A DNA stretch of 64,000 bases, taken from Pseudomonas sp. A-1 (lineage in GTDB: Bacteria; Pseudomonadota; Gammaproteobacteria; Pseudomonadales; Pseudomonadaceae). The stretch is from assembly GCF_004801855.1 (NCBI RefSeq), contig NZ_SSTC01000011.1, positions 1-64,000 on the forward strand, in the 5' to 3' direction. The position numbers were made by a program, and so were the translations under genes. Shown here piece after piece: positions 56,620 through 64,000 of the stretch. A model generated the notes under the pieces. That model saw only the letters and a list, made by a program, of their open reading frames with translations. It was not told the DNA's origin and ran no database searches. How positions within the stretch are numbered: the stretch's first letter is position 1; every line of letters starts with the position of its first letter.

Positions 56620-56728
56620 GGGTCAAGTCCGCTAGATTGACGTCGACCCCACTCTATGTCCGCCCCGGTACCCCCACTATCCAGCCACCGCGCTGCTTGT
56701 CCCTTGGGCGCACATTAATGTGCATTCG

Positions 56729-56743
56729 TGCACTGCCCGGATA
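56729..56743 (+). promoter_or_regulatory. OxoS/XylS-type operator, inverted, before the transport operon
   Basis: TGCA-CTGCCC-GGATA lies on the plus strand, with a second TGCA four bases plus TGCA upstream (TGCATTCGTGCA). It is 110 bases before the YCF48 gene but points away from it, unlike the other five sites. Confidence 0.6.
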
Positions 56744-56758
56744 ACCGGGTGCGCAGAC

Positions 56759-56794
56759 AAAAAAAGGCCGAAGCCCCGCTGCGGGTCTTCGGCC
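56759..56794 (-). terminator. Terminator after the globin/mhp operon
   Basis: On the minus strand GGCCGAAG, inner loop, CTTCGGCC is followed by TTTTTTT. It separates the mhp-globin operon from the transport operon. Confidence 0.9.
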
Positions 56795-56832
56795 CAAATC
56801 TCCCCCCATGGCGCCGGGAGCACCTGCCTGCC

Positions 56833-57225
56833 TCAGTAATACGATTTGATCAGCGCAATCCCCTTGCCCAGCACCTCGCGCCAGGCGCGCAGCTCATCGG
56901 CGCCAGCCTCCCGATCATGCTCCGCGACCGTCTGCAACAGTGCTTCCAGCCACAAGTCGTAGAGCTCCGGGCGGATGTCGAAGCCTTCTCGCGAGTGGCT
57001 ATGCCCCAGATCCCGCAACTTGGAGTCGGACATCCCCCGCGCATGGAGCACCAGGTTGAGGATGCCCGCACGCAGCAGATGCTTCTGCGCCACCATGTCG
57101 GTAGCGGTGAACTTGTCGCGAATGATCGGCGAGCTGGCGAGAAAGCGCTGGTAGAACGAGTCGAAGAAGCCTGGACTGGCGCAGCAGCGCCCGTAGCTTT
57201 GCATCACTCTATTGGTCGGCATCAC
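56833..57225 (-). CDS. Globin-family protein at the end of the mhp operon
   Basis: 130 residues with a globin fold. 'FFDSFYQRFLASSPIIRDKFTATDMVAQKHLLRAGI' is helices B to E and 'LGHSHSREGFDIRPELYDLWLEALL' carries the proximal-type His. It likely binds haem and O2. Lying next to O2-dependent ring-cleavage genes, it could buffer O2 or NO, but this is inference. It follows mhpE by 61 bases and is followed by a terminator. Confidence 0.78.
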   Translation of the reverse strand: MMPTNRVMQSYGRCCASPGFFDSFYQRFLASSPIIRDKFTATDMVAQKHLLRAGILNLVLHARGMSDSKLRDLGHSHSREGFDIRPELYDLWLEALLQTVAEHDREAGADELRAWREVLGKGIALIKSYY

Positions 57226-57286
57226 GACTCTTCCTCATGTTCGGCGGGCCGTCGATCGAGGCCCGCCATTGCGCAGCCAGTGGGGT

Positions 57287-58321
57287 TCAGCGCATCCCCT
57301 TGCCGGCGGCCAGCAGATCCAGCGCCACATCGACGATCATGTCTTCCTGGCCGCCGACCATGCGGCGCTTGCCCAGTTCGACGAGGATATCCAGGGTCTT
57401 CAGACCGTACTTCTCGGCAGCCACTTCGGCGTGGCGCAGGAAGCTCGAGTACACGCCGGCGTAGCCGAGGCCGAGGGTCTCGCGGTCGACGCGTACCGGA
57501 CGGTCCTGCAGCGGACGCACCAGGTCGTCGGCGGCGTCCATCAGGCGATAGAGGTCGGTGCCATGGTTCCAGCCCATGCGCTCGGCGGCGGCGATGAACA
57601 CCTCCAGCGGCGCGTTGCCGGCGCCGGCGCCCATGCCGGCCAGCGAGGCGTCGATGCGGTCGCAGCCCTCTTCCACCGCAGTGATCGAGTTGGCCACGCC
57701 GAGCGACAGGTTGTGGTGGGCGTGCATGCCGGTCTGAGTGGCCGGATCGAGCACCGCCTTGAAGGCGCGCATGCGGTCGCGGATGTCCTGCATGTTCATC
57801 GCGCCACCGGAGTCGGCCATGTAGATGCACTGGGCGCCGTAGCTCTCCATCAGCTTGCCCTGCGCCGCCAACTGCTCGGCGGGAATCATGTGGCTCATCA
57901 TCAGGAAGCCGACGGTATCCATACCGAGCGAGCGCGCGTATTCGATGTGCTGCTTGGACACGTCCGCTTCGGTGCAGTGGGTGGCGATGCGCACGCTGCG
58001 GGCGCCGGCGTCGTAGGCGGCCTTGAGATCGTGCACCGTGCCGATGCCGGGCAGCAGCAGCACGGTGATCTTGGCCTGCTTGATCACGTCGGCGGCGGCC
58101 TCGATCCACTCCAGGTCGGTGTGGGCGCCGAAGCCGTAGTTGAACGAGGAGCCCTGCAAGCCGTCACCATGGGTGACTTCGATGGCGTCGACTTTCGCCT
58201 CGTCCAGCGCACGGGCGATGTCCTGCACGTTCTGCAGCGAGTACTGGTGGCGCACCGCGTGGCTGCCGTCGCGCAGGGTCACGTCGGAGATGTACAGCTT
58301 CTTGCTCGGGTCGAAGGTCAT
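57287..58321 (-). CDS. mhpE: 4-hydroxy-2-oxovalerate aldolase
   Basis: 344 residues, HMG-CoA-lyase-like TIM barrel. '[13 protein letters not shown]' gives the R-D pair, and '[15 protein letters not shown]' the metal-binding histidines. It splits 4-hydroxy-2-oxovalerate into pyruvate and acetaldehyde, which it channels to MhpF. The adjacent dehydrogenase gene (11 bases apart) supports the complex. Confidence 0.93.
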   Translation of the reverse strand: MTFDPSKKLYISDVTLRDGSHAVRHQYSLQNVQDIARALDEAKVDAIEVTHGDGLQGSSFNYGFGAHTDLEWIEAAADVIKQAKITVLLLPGIGTVHDLKAAYDAGARSVRIATHCTEADVSKQHIEYARSLGMDTVGFLMMSHMIPAEQLAAQGKLMESYGAQCIYMADSGGAMNMQDIRDRMRAFKAVLDPATQTGMHAHHNLSLGVANSITAVEEGCDRIDASLAGMGAGAGNAPLEVFIAAAERMGWNHGTDLYRLMDAADDLVRPLQDRPVRVDRETLGLGYAGVYSSFLRHAEVAAEKYGLKTLDILVELGKRRMVGGQEDMIVDVALDLLAAGKGMR

Positions 58322-58332
58322 GGCGCGTCTCC

Positions 58333-59268
58333 TCAGCCGTTGATCATGGAAAGCGCCATGCGCTCGGCGGTAGCCAGCGCGGCGGAGGTCATGATGTCGA
58401 GGTTGCCGGCGTAGGCCGGCAGGTAGTGGGCGGCGCCTTCGACTTCGAGGAACACCGAGGTCTTCAGGCCGGAGAAGGTGCCGTGGCCGGGAATGGTCAG
58501 CGGCTTGTCTGCCGGGATCACGTCGAACTGCACCTTCTGCTTGAGGCGGTAGCCCGGCACGTAAGCCTGCACGGCCTGGGCCATTTCCTCGACCGAGGCC
58601 TCGACCTTGGCCTGGTCGACCAGCTCGGACAGCACGAACACGGTGTCGCGCATGATCAGCGGCGGCTCGGCCGGGTTCATGACGATGATCGCCTTGCCCT
58701 TGGCAGCGCCACCGATCACCTCGATGGCCTTGGAGGTGGTCTCGGTGAACTCGTCGATGTTGGCGCGGGTACCCGGGCCAGCGGATTTGCTGGCGATCGA
58801 AGCGACGATCTCGGCGTAGTGCACCTTGGCCACGCGGTAGACCGCGGCGACCATCGGGATGGTGGCCTGGCCGCCGCAGGTGACCATGTTGACGTTGAGC
58901 TGGTTCAGATGCTGTTCGAGATTGACCACCGGCACGCAGTACGGACCGATGGCCGCCGGGGTCAGGTCGACCAGGCGGATGTTCGGCTTGAGGCTGCGCA
59001 GGAAGGCGTCGTTCTTGACGTGGGCGCCGGCCGAGGTGGCGTCGAAGACGAAGTCGATGTCCTGGAACACCGGCAGGCGGGTCAGGCCCTCGACACCCTC
59101 GTGGGTGGTGGCCACGCCCATCCGGGCGGCGCGGGCCAGGCCGTCGGAGGCCGGGTCGATGCCGACCATGGCGCCCATTTCCAGGTGCTGGCCGTGACGG
59201 AGGATCTTGATCATCAGGTCGGTGCCGATGTTGCCGGAGCCGATGATGGCGACTTTGAGTTTTTTCAT
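58333..59268 (-). CDS. mhpF: Acetaldehyde dehydrogenase (acylating)
   Basis: 311 residues. The Rossmann start '[23 protein letters not shown]' and the catalytic cysteine in '[12 protein letters not shown]' (about residue 131) are typical of DmpF/MhpF. It makes acetyl-CoA from acetaldehyde with CoA and NAD. The ATG at 59268 follows the purine-rich AGAGAGACC. Confidence 0.93.
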   Translation of the reverse strand: MKKLKVAIIGSGNIGTDLMIKILRHGQHLEMGAMVGIDPASDGLARAARMGVATTHEGVEGLTRLPVFQDIDFVFDATSAGAHVKNDAFLRSLKPNIRLVDLTPAAIGPYCVPVVNLEQHLNQLNVNMVTCGGQATIPMVAAVYRVAKVHYAEIVASIASKSAGPGTRANIDEFTETTSKAIEVIGGAAKGKAIIVMNPAEPPLIMRDTVFVLSELVDQAKVEASVEEMAQAVQAYVPGYRLKQKVQFDVIPADKPLTIPGHGTFSGLKTSVFLEVEGAAHYLPAYAGNLDIMTSAALATAERMALSMING

Positions 59269-59306
59269 GTTTGGTCTCTCTGCTGCACCCGGGTGGGGCG
59301 AGGAAA

Positions 59307-60101
59307 TCACGCGGCGCTGAAGCTGACGCCGACCTGACCGATGCCTTCGATTTCGGCTTCGAAGCGGTCGCCGGCAGCCACGCCCACCATCGGGCCGAGG
59401 GCGCCGGTGAGGATGACGTCGCCAGCCTTGAGCGGCTCGCCCAGACGGGCCATGGTGCGCGCCAGCCACACGGCGGCGTTCAGCGGATGGCCGAGGCACT
59501 CGGCGCCGCTGCCGCTGGACACTTCCTCGCCGTTGCGGGTCATGCGCATGGCGGCCAGACGCAGATCGACGTCGGCGATGCGCCGCGCCGGGCCGCCGAG
59601 CACGTAGCAGCCGCTGGAGGCGTTGTCGGCCACGGTGTCGACGAAGCGGATGTTCCAGCCCTGCACGCGGCTACCGACGATCTCCAGCGCCGGCAGCACC
59701 CAGCCGGTGGCGGCGAGCAGCTCGGCGAAGGTGGTGTCGGCGCGCGGCAGGTCCTGGTCGAGGATCAGGGCGATCTCGGCCTCGATCTTCGGCTGCAGCA
59801 CGCGGCCGAACGGCACCACCTCGTTGTCGCCGTAGCCCATGTCGGCGAACAGGGTGCCGAAGTCCGGCTGGTCGACGCCGAGCTGGGCCTGCACCTTGGG
59901 ATTGGTCAGGCCGACCTTGCGGCCGACCACGCGGCGCCCGGCGGCTACGCCGTGGGCGACGTTGAGGCGCTGGATGGCATAGGCCGCCGCGCCGTTGTCA
60001 TCGCCGATGATCCCGCGCAGCGGCTCGACGGCCACCCTGCTCGTCTCGGCCTCGCGCAGGGCGGCGGCCAGTTGTTCCAGGGTCTGTTGGGTCACACTCA
60101 T
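59307..60101 (-). CDS. mhpD: 2-hydroxypenta-2,4-dienoate (2-keto-4-pentenoate) hydratase
   Basis: 264 residues, FAH-type hydratase. '[24 protein letters not shown]' and '[19 protein letters not shown]' contain the metal-binding Glu residues. It adds water to the dienoate to give 4-hydroxy-2-oxovalerate, the MhpE substrate. Confidence 0.93.
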   Translation of the reverse strand: MSVTQQTLEQLAAALREAETSRVAVEPLRGIIGDDNGAAAYAIQRLNVAHGVAAGRRVVGRKVGLTNPKVQAQLGVDQPDFGTLFADMGYGDNEVVPFGRVLQPKIEAEIALILDQDLPRADTTFAELLAATGWVLPALEIVGSRVQGWNIRFVDTVADNASSGCYVLGGPARRIADVDLRLAAMRMTRNGEEVSSGSGAECLGHPLNAAVWLARTMARLGEPLKAGDVILTGALGPMVGVAAGDRFEAEIEGIGQVGVSFSAA

Positions 60102-60173
60102 GGTTTACCTCGGGAGTGGCGCGCTGCCGGCGGCGCCCCGGCAAGGACGCGGCGGCCATCGGCAGCGACTCGT

Positions 60174-61043
60174 TCAGTGGCTGAGGAAATCCAGCACCAG
60201 GCGGTTGAACTTGTCGGCGTGCTCCCACTGCGCCCAGTGGCCGCAGCGGTTGAACACGTGCAGCTCTGCGTTGGGCAGGCCGGCGAGCAGGCGCAGGCCG
60301 CTGTCCAGCGGCACGAAGCGGTCGTTGCTGCCCCAGACGATCAGGGTCGGTACGGTGATCTCGGCCAGGCGCGGGCTGAAGTCGGGGAACTGCTTGGGGT
60401 TGGCCGCCAGGCTGCTGACGAAGTTGTCCAGGTGATCGCGACGGCCCAGCATGTTGTCGAGACGCGCTTGGAACAGTTCCTCAGTCAGCTCGCTGCTGTC
60501 GTAGACGAAGACGCTCATCATCTTCTTCAGGTTGTCGATGCTCGGCTCGCGGTACAGACCCTGCAGCAGCTTGATGCCTTCGGTCGGCATCGGCACGAAC
60601 GGGCTGGCGCCGCCGGTGCCGCCGCCCATCAGCACCAGCCTGCCGACCCGCGCGGGGTTGGCCAGGGCGAAGGCCACGGCGCTGTGCGCGCCCATGGAGT
60701 TGCCGAGGATGTGCACGCGGTCGATGTCTAGGGCATCGAGCAGCCCCCCGAGCACGCGGGCGTTGAGGTCGGAGCGCGAGCCGCTGCAGACGATCGGGTC
60801 GCTCCGGCTCCAGCCCGGGCAGTCCATGAGGATCACCCGGTAGCCGGCCGCCACCAGCGGCTCGATGTTGCGGTTGAAGTTGGCCCAGCCGCTGGCGCCG
60901 GGACCGGAGCCGTGCAGCATGACCACGGTTTCGCTACCGGTACCGCAGTCGTTGTAGTGGATGTTGAGGTCGAGTTCGCCGTCCTGGATGCGCACGAAGC
61001 GGCTGCTGGCCGCTTCGCTCGGGGTCTGGGGCGTGGTCGTCAT
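60174..61043 (-). CDS. mhpC: 2-hydroxy-6-oxonona-2,4-diene-1,9-dioate hydrolase
   Basis: 289 residues. '[20 protein letters not shown]' holds the oxyanion hole, and S116 sits in '[16 protein letters not shown]'. The acid is in '[13 protein letters not shown]' and the histidine is in '[13 protein letters not shown]'. It is a C-C bond hydrolase that cleaves the meta-fission product of MhpB into the hydroxypentadienoate plus succinate or fumarate. Confidence 0.93.
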   Translation of the reverse strand: MTTTPQTPSEAASSRFVRIQDGELDLNIHYNDCGTGSETVVMLHGSGPGASGWANFNRNIEPLVAAGYRVILMDCPGWSRSDPIVCSGSRSDLNARVLGGLLDALDIDRVHILGNSMGAHSAVAFALANPARVGRLVLMGGGTGGASPFVPMPTEGIKLLQGLYREPSIDNLKKMMSVFVYDSSELTEELFQARLDNMLGRRDHLDNFVSSLAANPKQFPDFSPRLAEITVPTLIVWGSNDRFVPLDSGLRLLAGLPNAELHVFNRCGHWAQWEHADKFNRLVLDFLSH

Positions 61044-61070
61044 GGGCAGTTTTTCCTTGCTCGGGTGGGG

Positions 61071-62027
61071 TCAGGCGTCGGCCTGGCCGACCGGCCGGGC
61101 GCTCAGCGCGCCGAAGCCGGCGATCCATTCGGGAATCGGCCGGTAGTAGCGCGCGCCGGCTTGGTAGGGCCCGCAGGCCGACAGGGCCGCGAAGGCGGCC
61201 ACCCAGGCCTTCACCTCGTGGGTGGAGCGTCCGGCCAGGCGCGACAGCTCGGCGTTGCCCAGGCGGTCCAGGTCGGCGATGCGGCCGTCGGCCAGCAGGT
61301 CGAGGAACGCCTGGTCCCACTCGGGGTTGAGCGGGTGCAGCGAATGCGGGTCGTCGACGAAGCCACGCGCCGCATCGATCACCCGCTGCTGGCGCGCCGC
61401 GCGCTCGTCGGGCGGCAGGTTGCGCCCGCCGCCGAGCAGCCGCTCGGCCATGCGCTCGTCCACCTTGGCCAGCTCGGGCACCGGCGGCTGGTGCGACAGG
61501 CCGCCGGAGGCCAGCAGCAGCACCCGCTTGTCCAGGCTGCGGGCGAAGCGACCGATGGCCTCGCCGAGCAGGCGGGCGCGCTGGAAGCTCGGCAGCGGCG
61601 TGGCGACCGCGTTGATGAACACCGGGATCACCGGGCAACGGTCGAGACCACCGAGCAGCAGCTCGAGCGGCTGGGCGAAGCCGTGGTCGACCTGCATGCG
61701 GTAGGACACCGCGGCGTCCACCCCGGCCTCCAGCACCGCGGCCGCGCAGGCCTCGGCCAGCTCGCGGGGCACGGCCAGTGGGCCGGCGGCGGTGCCGTAG
61801 TCGCCGATGGCATGGGCGGCCATGCCGATGCAGAACGACGGCATCAGGTCGTAGAAGAAGCCGTTGTAGTGATCCGGCGAGAACAGGATGACCAGCTCGG
61901 GGGCGAAGCGCGCGATGCGCTCGCGGGCGTCGCTCACCACGGCATCCACCTCGGCCAGCACCTCGGCAGCCGGATCGACATGGCCCACCAGCGGCGTGTG
62001 CGACAGGCACTGCAGGTAGACGCTCAT
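61071..62027 (-). CDS. mhpB: 2,3-dihydroxyphenylpropionate 1,2-dioxygenase (type III extradiol)
   Basis: 318 residues of the LigB family. '[13 protein letters not shown]' and '[35 protein letters not shown]' are MhpB hallmarks and supply histidine ligands. It cleaves 2,3-dihydroxyphenylpropionate (and the cinnamate analogue) with O2. The ATG at 62027 has GGAGG upstream. It leads the operon mhpB-C-D-F-E-globin behind an OxoS-type site. MhpA, MhpR and MhpT are absent; here the substrate is probably supplied by the quinolone route. Confidence 0.93.
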   Translation of the reverse strand: MSVYLQCLSHTPLVGHVDPAAEVLAEVDAVVSDARERIARFAPELVILFSPDHYNGFFYDLMPSFCIGMAAHAIGDYGTAAGPLAVPRELAEACAAAVLEAGVDAAVSYRMQVDHGFAQPLELLLGGLDRCPVIPVFINAVATPLPSFQRARLLGEAIGRFARSLDKRVLLLASGGLSHQPPVPELAKVDERMAERLLGGGRNLPPDERAARQQRVIDAARGFVDDPHSLHPLNPEWDQAFLDLLADGRIADLDRLGNAELSRLAGRSTHEVKAWVAAFAALSACGPYQAGARYYRPIPEWIAGFGALSARPVGQADA

Positions 62028-62373
62028 CCCAGCCTCCTGCCGGCGGCAGCGACGGGGCGGAACGGGACAGGGTTGCGCGGGGGCATCGCATCGATCATGG
62101 GCCGGTGACTCCGTGGCGGGTTCAGACAACGCCGCCCGCGCGACTGCCCGCACGGGCGGACGCCAGAAGCGTTGCGGCTGCAATGCTCCGATTATGCGAA
62201 GCGCCCCGTCGTGCGGCGCTCCGTCGAGTCACGGCGTTATCCCGGCAGTGCAGGATTGTGCGGGCGAGCCGCAGCCGGATGACCGGCCCGCCCGCGTGCC
62301 GGGCGCCGGCCTATAGTGACTCGACGACATCCACGCCAGCGCCGGCTGCCCTGTACCGCCGGCAGGAGGCCCC
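62028..62373. other. Divergent mhpB/rtcB intergenic region
   Basis: 346 bases between divergent genes. It holds the operator at 62238-62252 and presumably both promoters. No gene is credible; short open frames here are GC-rich artefacts. Confidence 0.6.
62238..62252 (-). promoter_or_regulatory. OxoS/XylS-type operator, mhp operon
   Basis: On the minus strand TGCA-CTGCCG-GGATA, identical in 15 of 15 bases to the site in front of oxygenase copy B. It lies about 210 bases before mhpB. Confidence 0.72.
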
Positions 62374-63804
62374 ATGAACCTCGCCCAATTCCGCCAGCGC
62401 GGCCCCTTCGAGTGGGAAATGCCCCAACGCGGCGCCATGCGCGTGCCGGGGGTGATCTTCGCCTCGCGCGAGCTGCTCGAGGCGATGGACGCCAAGGTCG
62501 GCGAACAGTTGGCCAACGTCGCCGCCCTGCCTGGCATCGTCGACGCCGCCTACGCCATGCCCGACGCCCACTGGGGCTACGGCTTCCCGATCGGTGGGGT
62601 GGCGGCCTTCGCCGCCGAGCAGGGCGGCGTGGTCTCCGCCGGCGGCGTCGGCTTCGACATCTCCTGCGGCGTGCGCAGCCTGCACACCGGCCTCAGGGAA
62701 GCCGACATCGCGGCGGTCAAGGAGCGCCTAGCCGACCTGCTGTTCCGCCGCATCCCGGCCGGCCTCGGCAGCACCGGCGCGCTGCGCCTGAGCGGCAAGG
62801 AGATGGGCGCGATGCTGCGCGGCGGGGCGAAATGGGCGGTCGAGCAGGGCTTCGGCAGCCTGGAAGACCTCGCCTATATAGAGGAAGGCGGCTGCATGGC
62901 CGGCGCGGTGCCGGCCGAGGTCTCCGCCGAGGCCAAGCACCGCCAGCGCGACGAGATGGGCACCCTCGGCTCGGGCAACCACTACCTGGAGCTGCAGGTG
63001 GTCGACGAGCTGTTCGACCTCAAGGCGGCGCAGGCCTACGGCCTCAAGGTGGGCGACGTATTGGCCACCCTGCACTGCGGCTCGCGCGGCCTGGGCCACC
63101 AGATCGGCACGGACTTTTTGCGCGAGATGGTGATCGCTGCGCCGCGCGCCGGCATCGCGCTGACCGACCGCGAGCTGGCCTGCGCGCCGCTCAACTCCGA
63201 GCTGGGGCAGAGCTACCTGGGCGCCATGCGCGCGGCGATCAACTGCGCGCTGGCCAACCGGCAGATCCTCACCCACCTGGCCCGCGAGGCGTTCGCCGAG
63301 CTGTTCCCCGGCATCCAGATGCCGCTGCTCTACGATGTGTCGCACAACACCTGCAAGGAGGAGAGCCACATCCTCAACGGCGAGCGCCGCCGCCTGTTCG
63401 TGCACCGCAAGGGCGCCACCCGCGCCTTCGGCCCGGGGCATGCCGAGCTGCCGCCGGAGTACCGCGCGGTCGGCCAGCCGGTGCTGATCGGCGGCAGTAT
63501 GGGCACCGCGTCCTGGGTGCTGGCCGGGTCGGGCGGCAACCCGGAACACGCCTTCGCCTCGGCCTGCCACGGCGCCGGCCGGGCGATGAGCCGCCACGAG
63601 GCGCTGCGCCGCTGGCAGGGCCGCGGCGTGGTCGACGAGCTGGCACGGCGCGGCATCCTGATCCGCAGCCCGAGCCTGCGCGGCGTCGCCGAGGAGGCGC
63701 CGCTGGCCTACAAGGACGTCGGCGCGGTGGTCGAGGCCGCCGAGCAGGCCGGCCTGGCGCGGCGGGTGGCGCGGCTGCGCCCGCTGGTGTGCGTCAAGGG
63801 CTGA
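62374..63804 (+). CDS. rtcB: RtcB-family RNA ligase homologue
   Basis: 476 residues. The metal/GMP motifs are 'MPDAHWGYGFPIGG', D95/C98 in 'GGVGFDISCGVRSL', 'GSGNHYLELQ', 'LHCGSRGLGHQ' and, near the C-terminus, 'ASACHGAGRAMSRHEA', whose His is the guanylylation site. It joins RNA 2',3'-cyclic phosphate and 5'-OH ends. Archease normally activates it; the archease gene at 27275 is frameshifted. Confidence 0.9.
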   Translation: MNLAQFRQRGPFEWEMPQRGAMRVPGVIFASRELLEAMDAKVGEQLANVAALPGIVDAAYAMPDAHWGYGFPIGGVAAFAAEQGGVVSAGGVGFDISCGVRSLHTGLREADIAAVKERLADLLFRRIPAGLGSTGALRLSGKEMGAMLRGGAKWAVEQGFGSLEDLAYIEEGGCMAGAVPAEVSAEAKHRQRDEMGTLGSGNHYLELQVVDELFDLKAAQAYGLKVGDVLATLHCGSRGLGHQIGTDFLREMVIAAPRAGIALTDRELACAPLNSELGQSYLGAMRAAINCALANRQILTHLAREAFAELFPGIQMPLLYDVSHNTCKEESHILNGERRRLFVHRKGATRAFGPGHAELPPEYRAVGQPVLIGGSMGTASWVLAGSGGNPEHAFASACHGAGRAMSRHEALRRWQGRGVVDELARRGILIRSPSLRGVAEEAPLAYKDVGAVVEAAEQAGLARRVARLRPLVCVKG

Positions 63805-63828
63805 AAGGCTGCAACCGCCGGCCGCCCG

Positions 63829-64000
63829 CTACTCCTGAACGACCCCGGCCGGGCTCGACGCCCCCGGCGGCGGCGCGCGCAGCAACAGCAGCAGCGGCAC
63901 GGTCGCCAGGGTGATGAACATCATCAGGCGGAAGTCCTGCAGGTAGGCCAGGGTCAGTGCCTGGCGCGTCACCTCGCCATTGAGCGCCGCCAGTCCCTGC
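63829..64000 (-). CDS. DHA2/EmrB-type MFS transporter, C-terminal end (runs off right edge)
   Basis: The minus strand reads QGLAALNGEVTRQALTLAY, then LQDFRLMMFITLATVPLLLL, then LRAPPPGASSPAGVVQE and stop. The 'TRQALTLAYLQDFRLMM' end with a last membrane helix is typical of EmrB/QacA-type proton-driven exporters. Only the last 56 residues are inside the window; the substrate is unknown. Confidence 0.72.
   Translation of the reverse strand, partial: QGLAALNGEVTRQALTLAYLQDFRLMMFITLATVPLLLLLRAPPPGASSPAGVVQE

Noticed and set aside
62113-62316. Small open frames upstream of rtcB
   Set aside because: They lie over the operator and promoter region and have no ribosome-binding site or homology.

Overview
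The window is high-GC DNA that looks like a Pseudomonas or close gammaproteobacterial relative. The paa gene set and its order, the FeaR/FeaB pair, the three-gene pntAA-pntAB-pntB operon, and palindromes of the GGGCGAATTCATTCGCC type all fit that group. I saw no rRNA, tRNA, CRISPR array or complete insertion sequence. Almost all of it is catabolic genes for aromatic compounds.

Left part (1-22.5 kb). A truncated AcoR-type sigma-54 activator is followed by a TonB receptor/DUF4198 pair behind a Fur-box-like site. Next come phenylacetaldehyde dehydrogenase (feaB) with its AraC activator (feaR), then a complete aerobic phenylacetyl-CoA pathway. paaY and paaN are on the minus strand; paaFGHIJK and paaABCDE-paaZ are on the plus strand. 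FeaB makes phenylacetate, PaaK activates it, PaaABCDE epoxidise the ring, PaaG/PaaZ open it, and PaaF/H/J finish beta-oxidation. paaX and paaL are not in the window. The three paa promoter regions share a TGTATCA-containing motif.

Middle (22.5-30.2 kb). General genes: dgkA, a PPK2 polyphosphate kinase, a SulP transporter, a CNNM/CBS membrane protein, an archease gene broken by a frameshift, a RimK-associated aspartic protease homologue, a second GroEL without GroES, and a degenerate acyl-carrier-like ORF.

Right part (30.2-62.3 kb). All genes are on the minus strand. I read this as a 2-quinolone (2-oxo-1,2-dihydroquinoline) degradation regulon of the 'coumarin pathway' type. It has two 2-oxo-1,2-dihydroquinoline 8-monooxygenase oxygenase genes (oxoO-like), their reductase (oxoR-like), a XylS-family activator (oxoS-like), two amidase-signature enzymes, three alpha/beta hydrolases (one of them MhpC), a type I extradiol dioxygenase, and a complete mhpBCDFE set for 2,3-dihydroxyphenylpropionate. 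A probable uptake/efflux module (YCF48-like protein, RND/MMPL, DUF1302, DUF1329) and a globin are also present. The molybdenum hydroxylase (qor) that would make 2-quinolone from quinoline is not in the window. The strongest observation is a XylS-type site, TGCA-N6-GGATA, nearly always within TGCACTGCCGGGATAA, placed about 110-210 bp upstream of six separate transcription units in this region. It ties them into one regulon.

The pnt transhydrogenase operon sits inside this region, between the two oxygenase genes. The edge after mhpB is an RtcB RNA ligase homologue, followed by the C-terminal end of a DHA2-type MFS exporter. Archease (broken) and RtcB lie on opposite sides of the catabolic region, which may mean the region split an ancestral pair.
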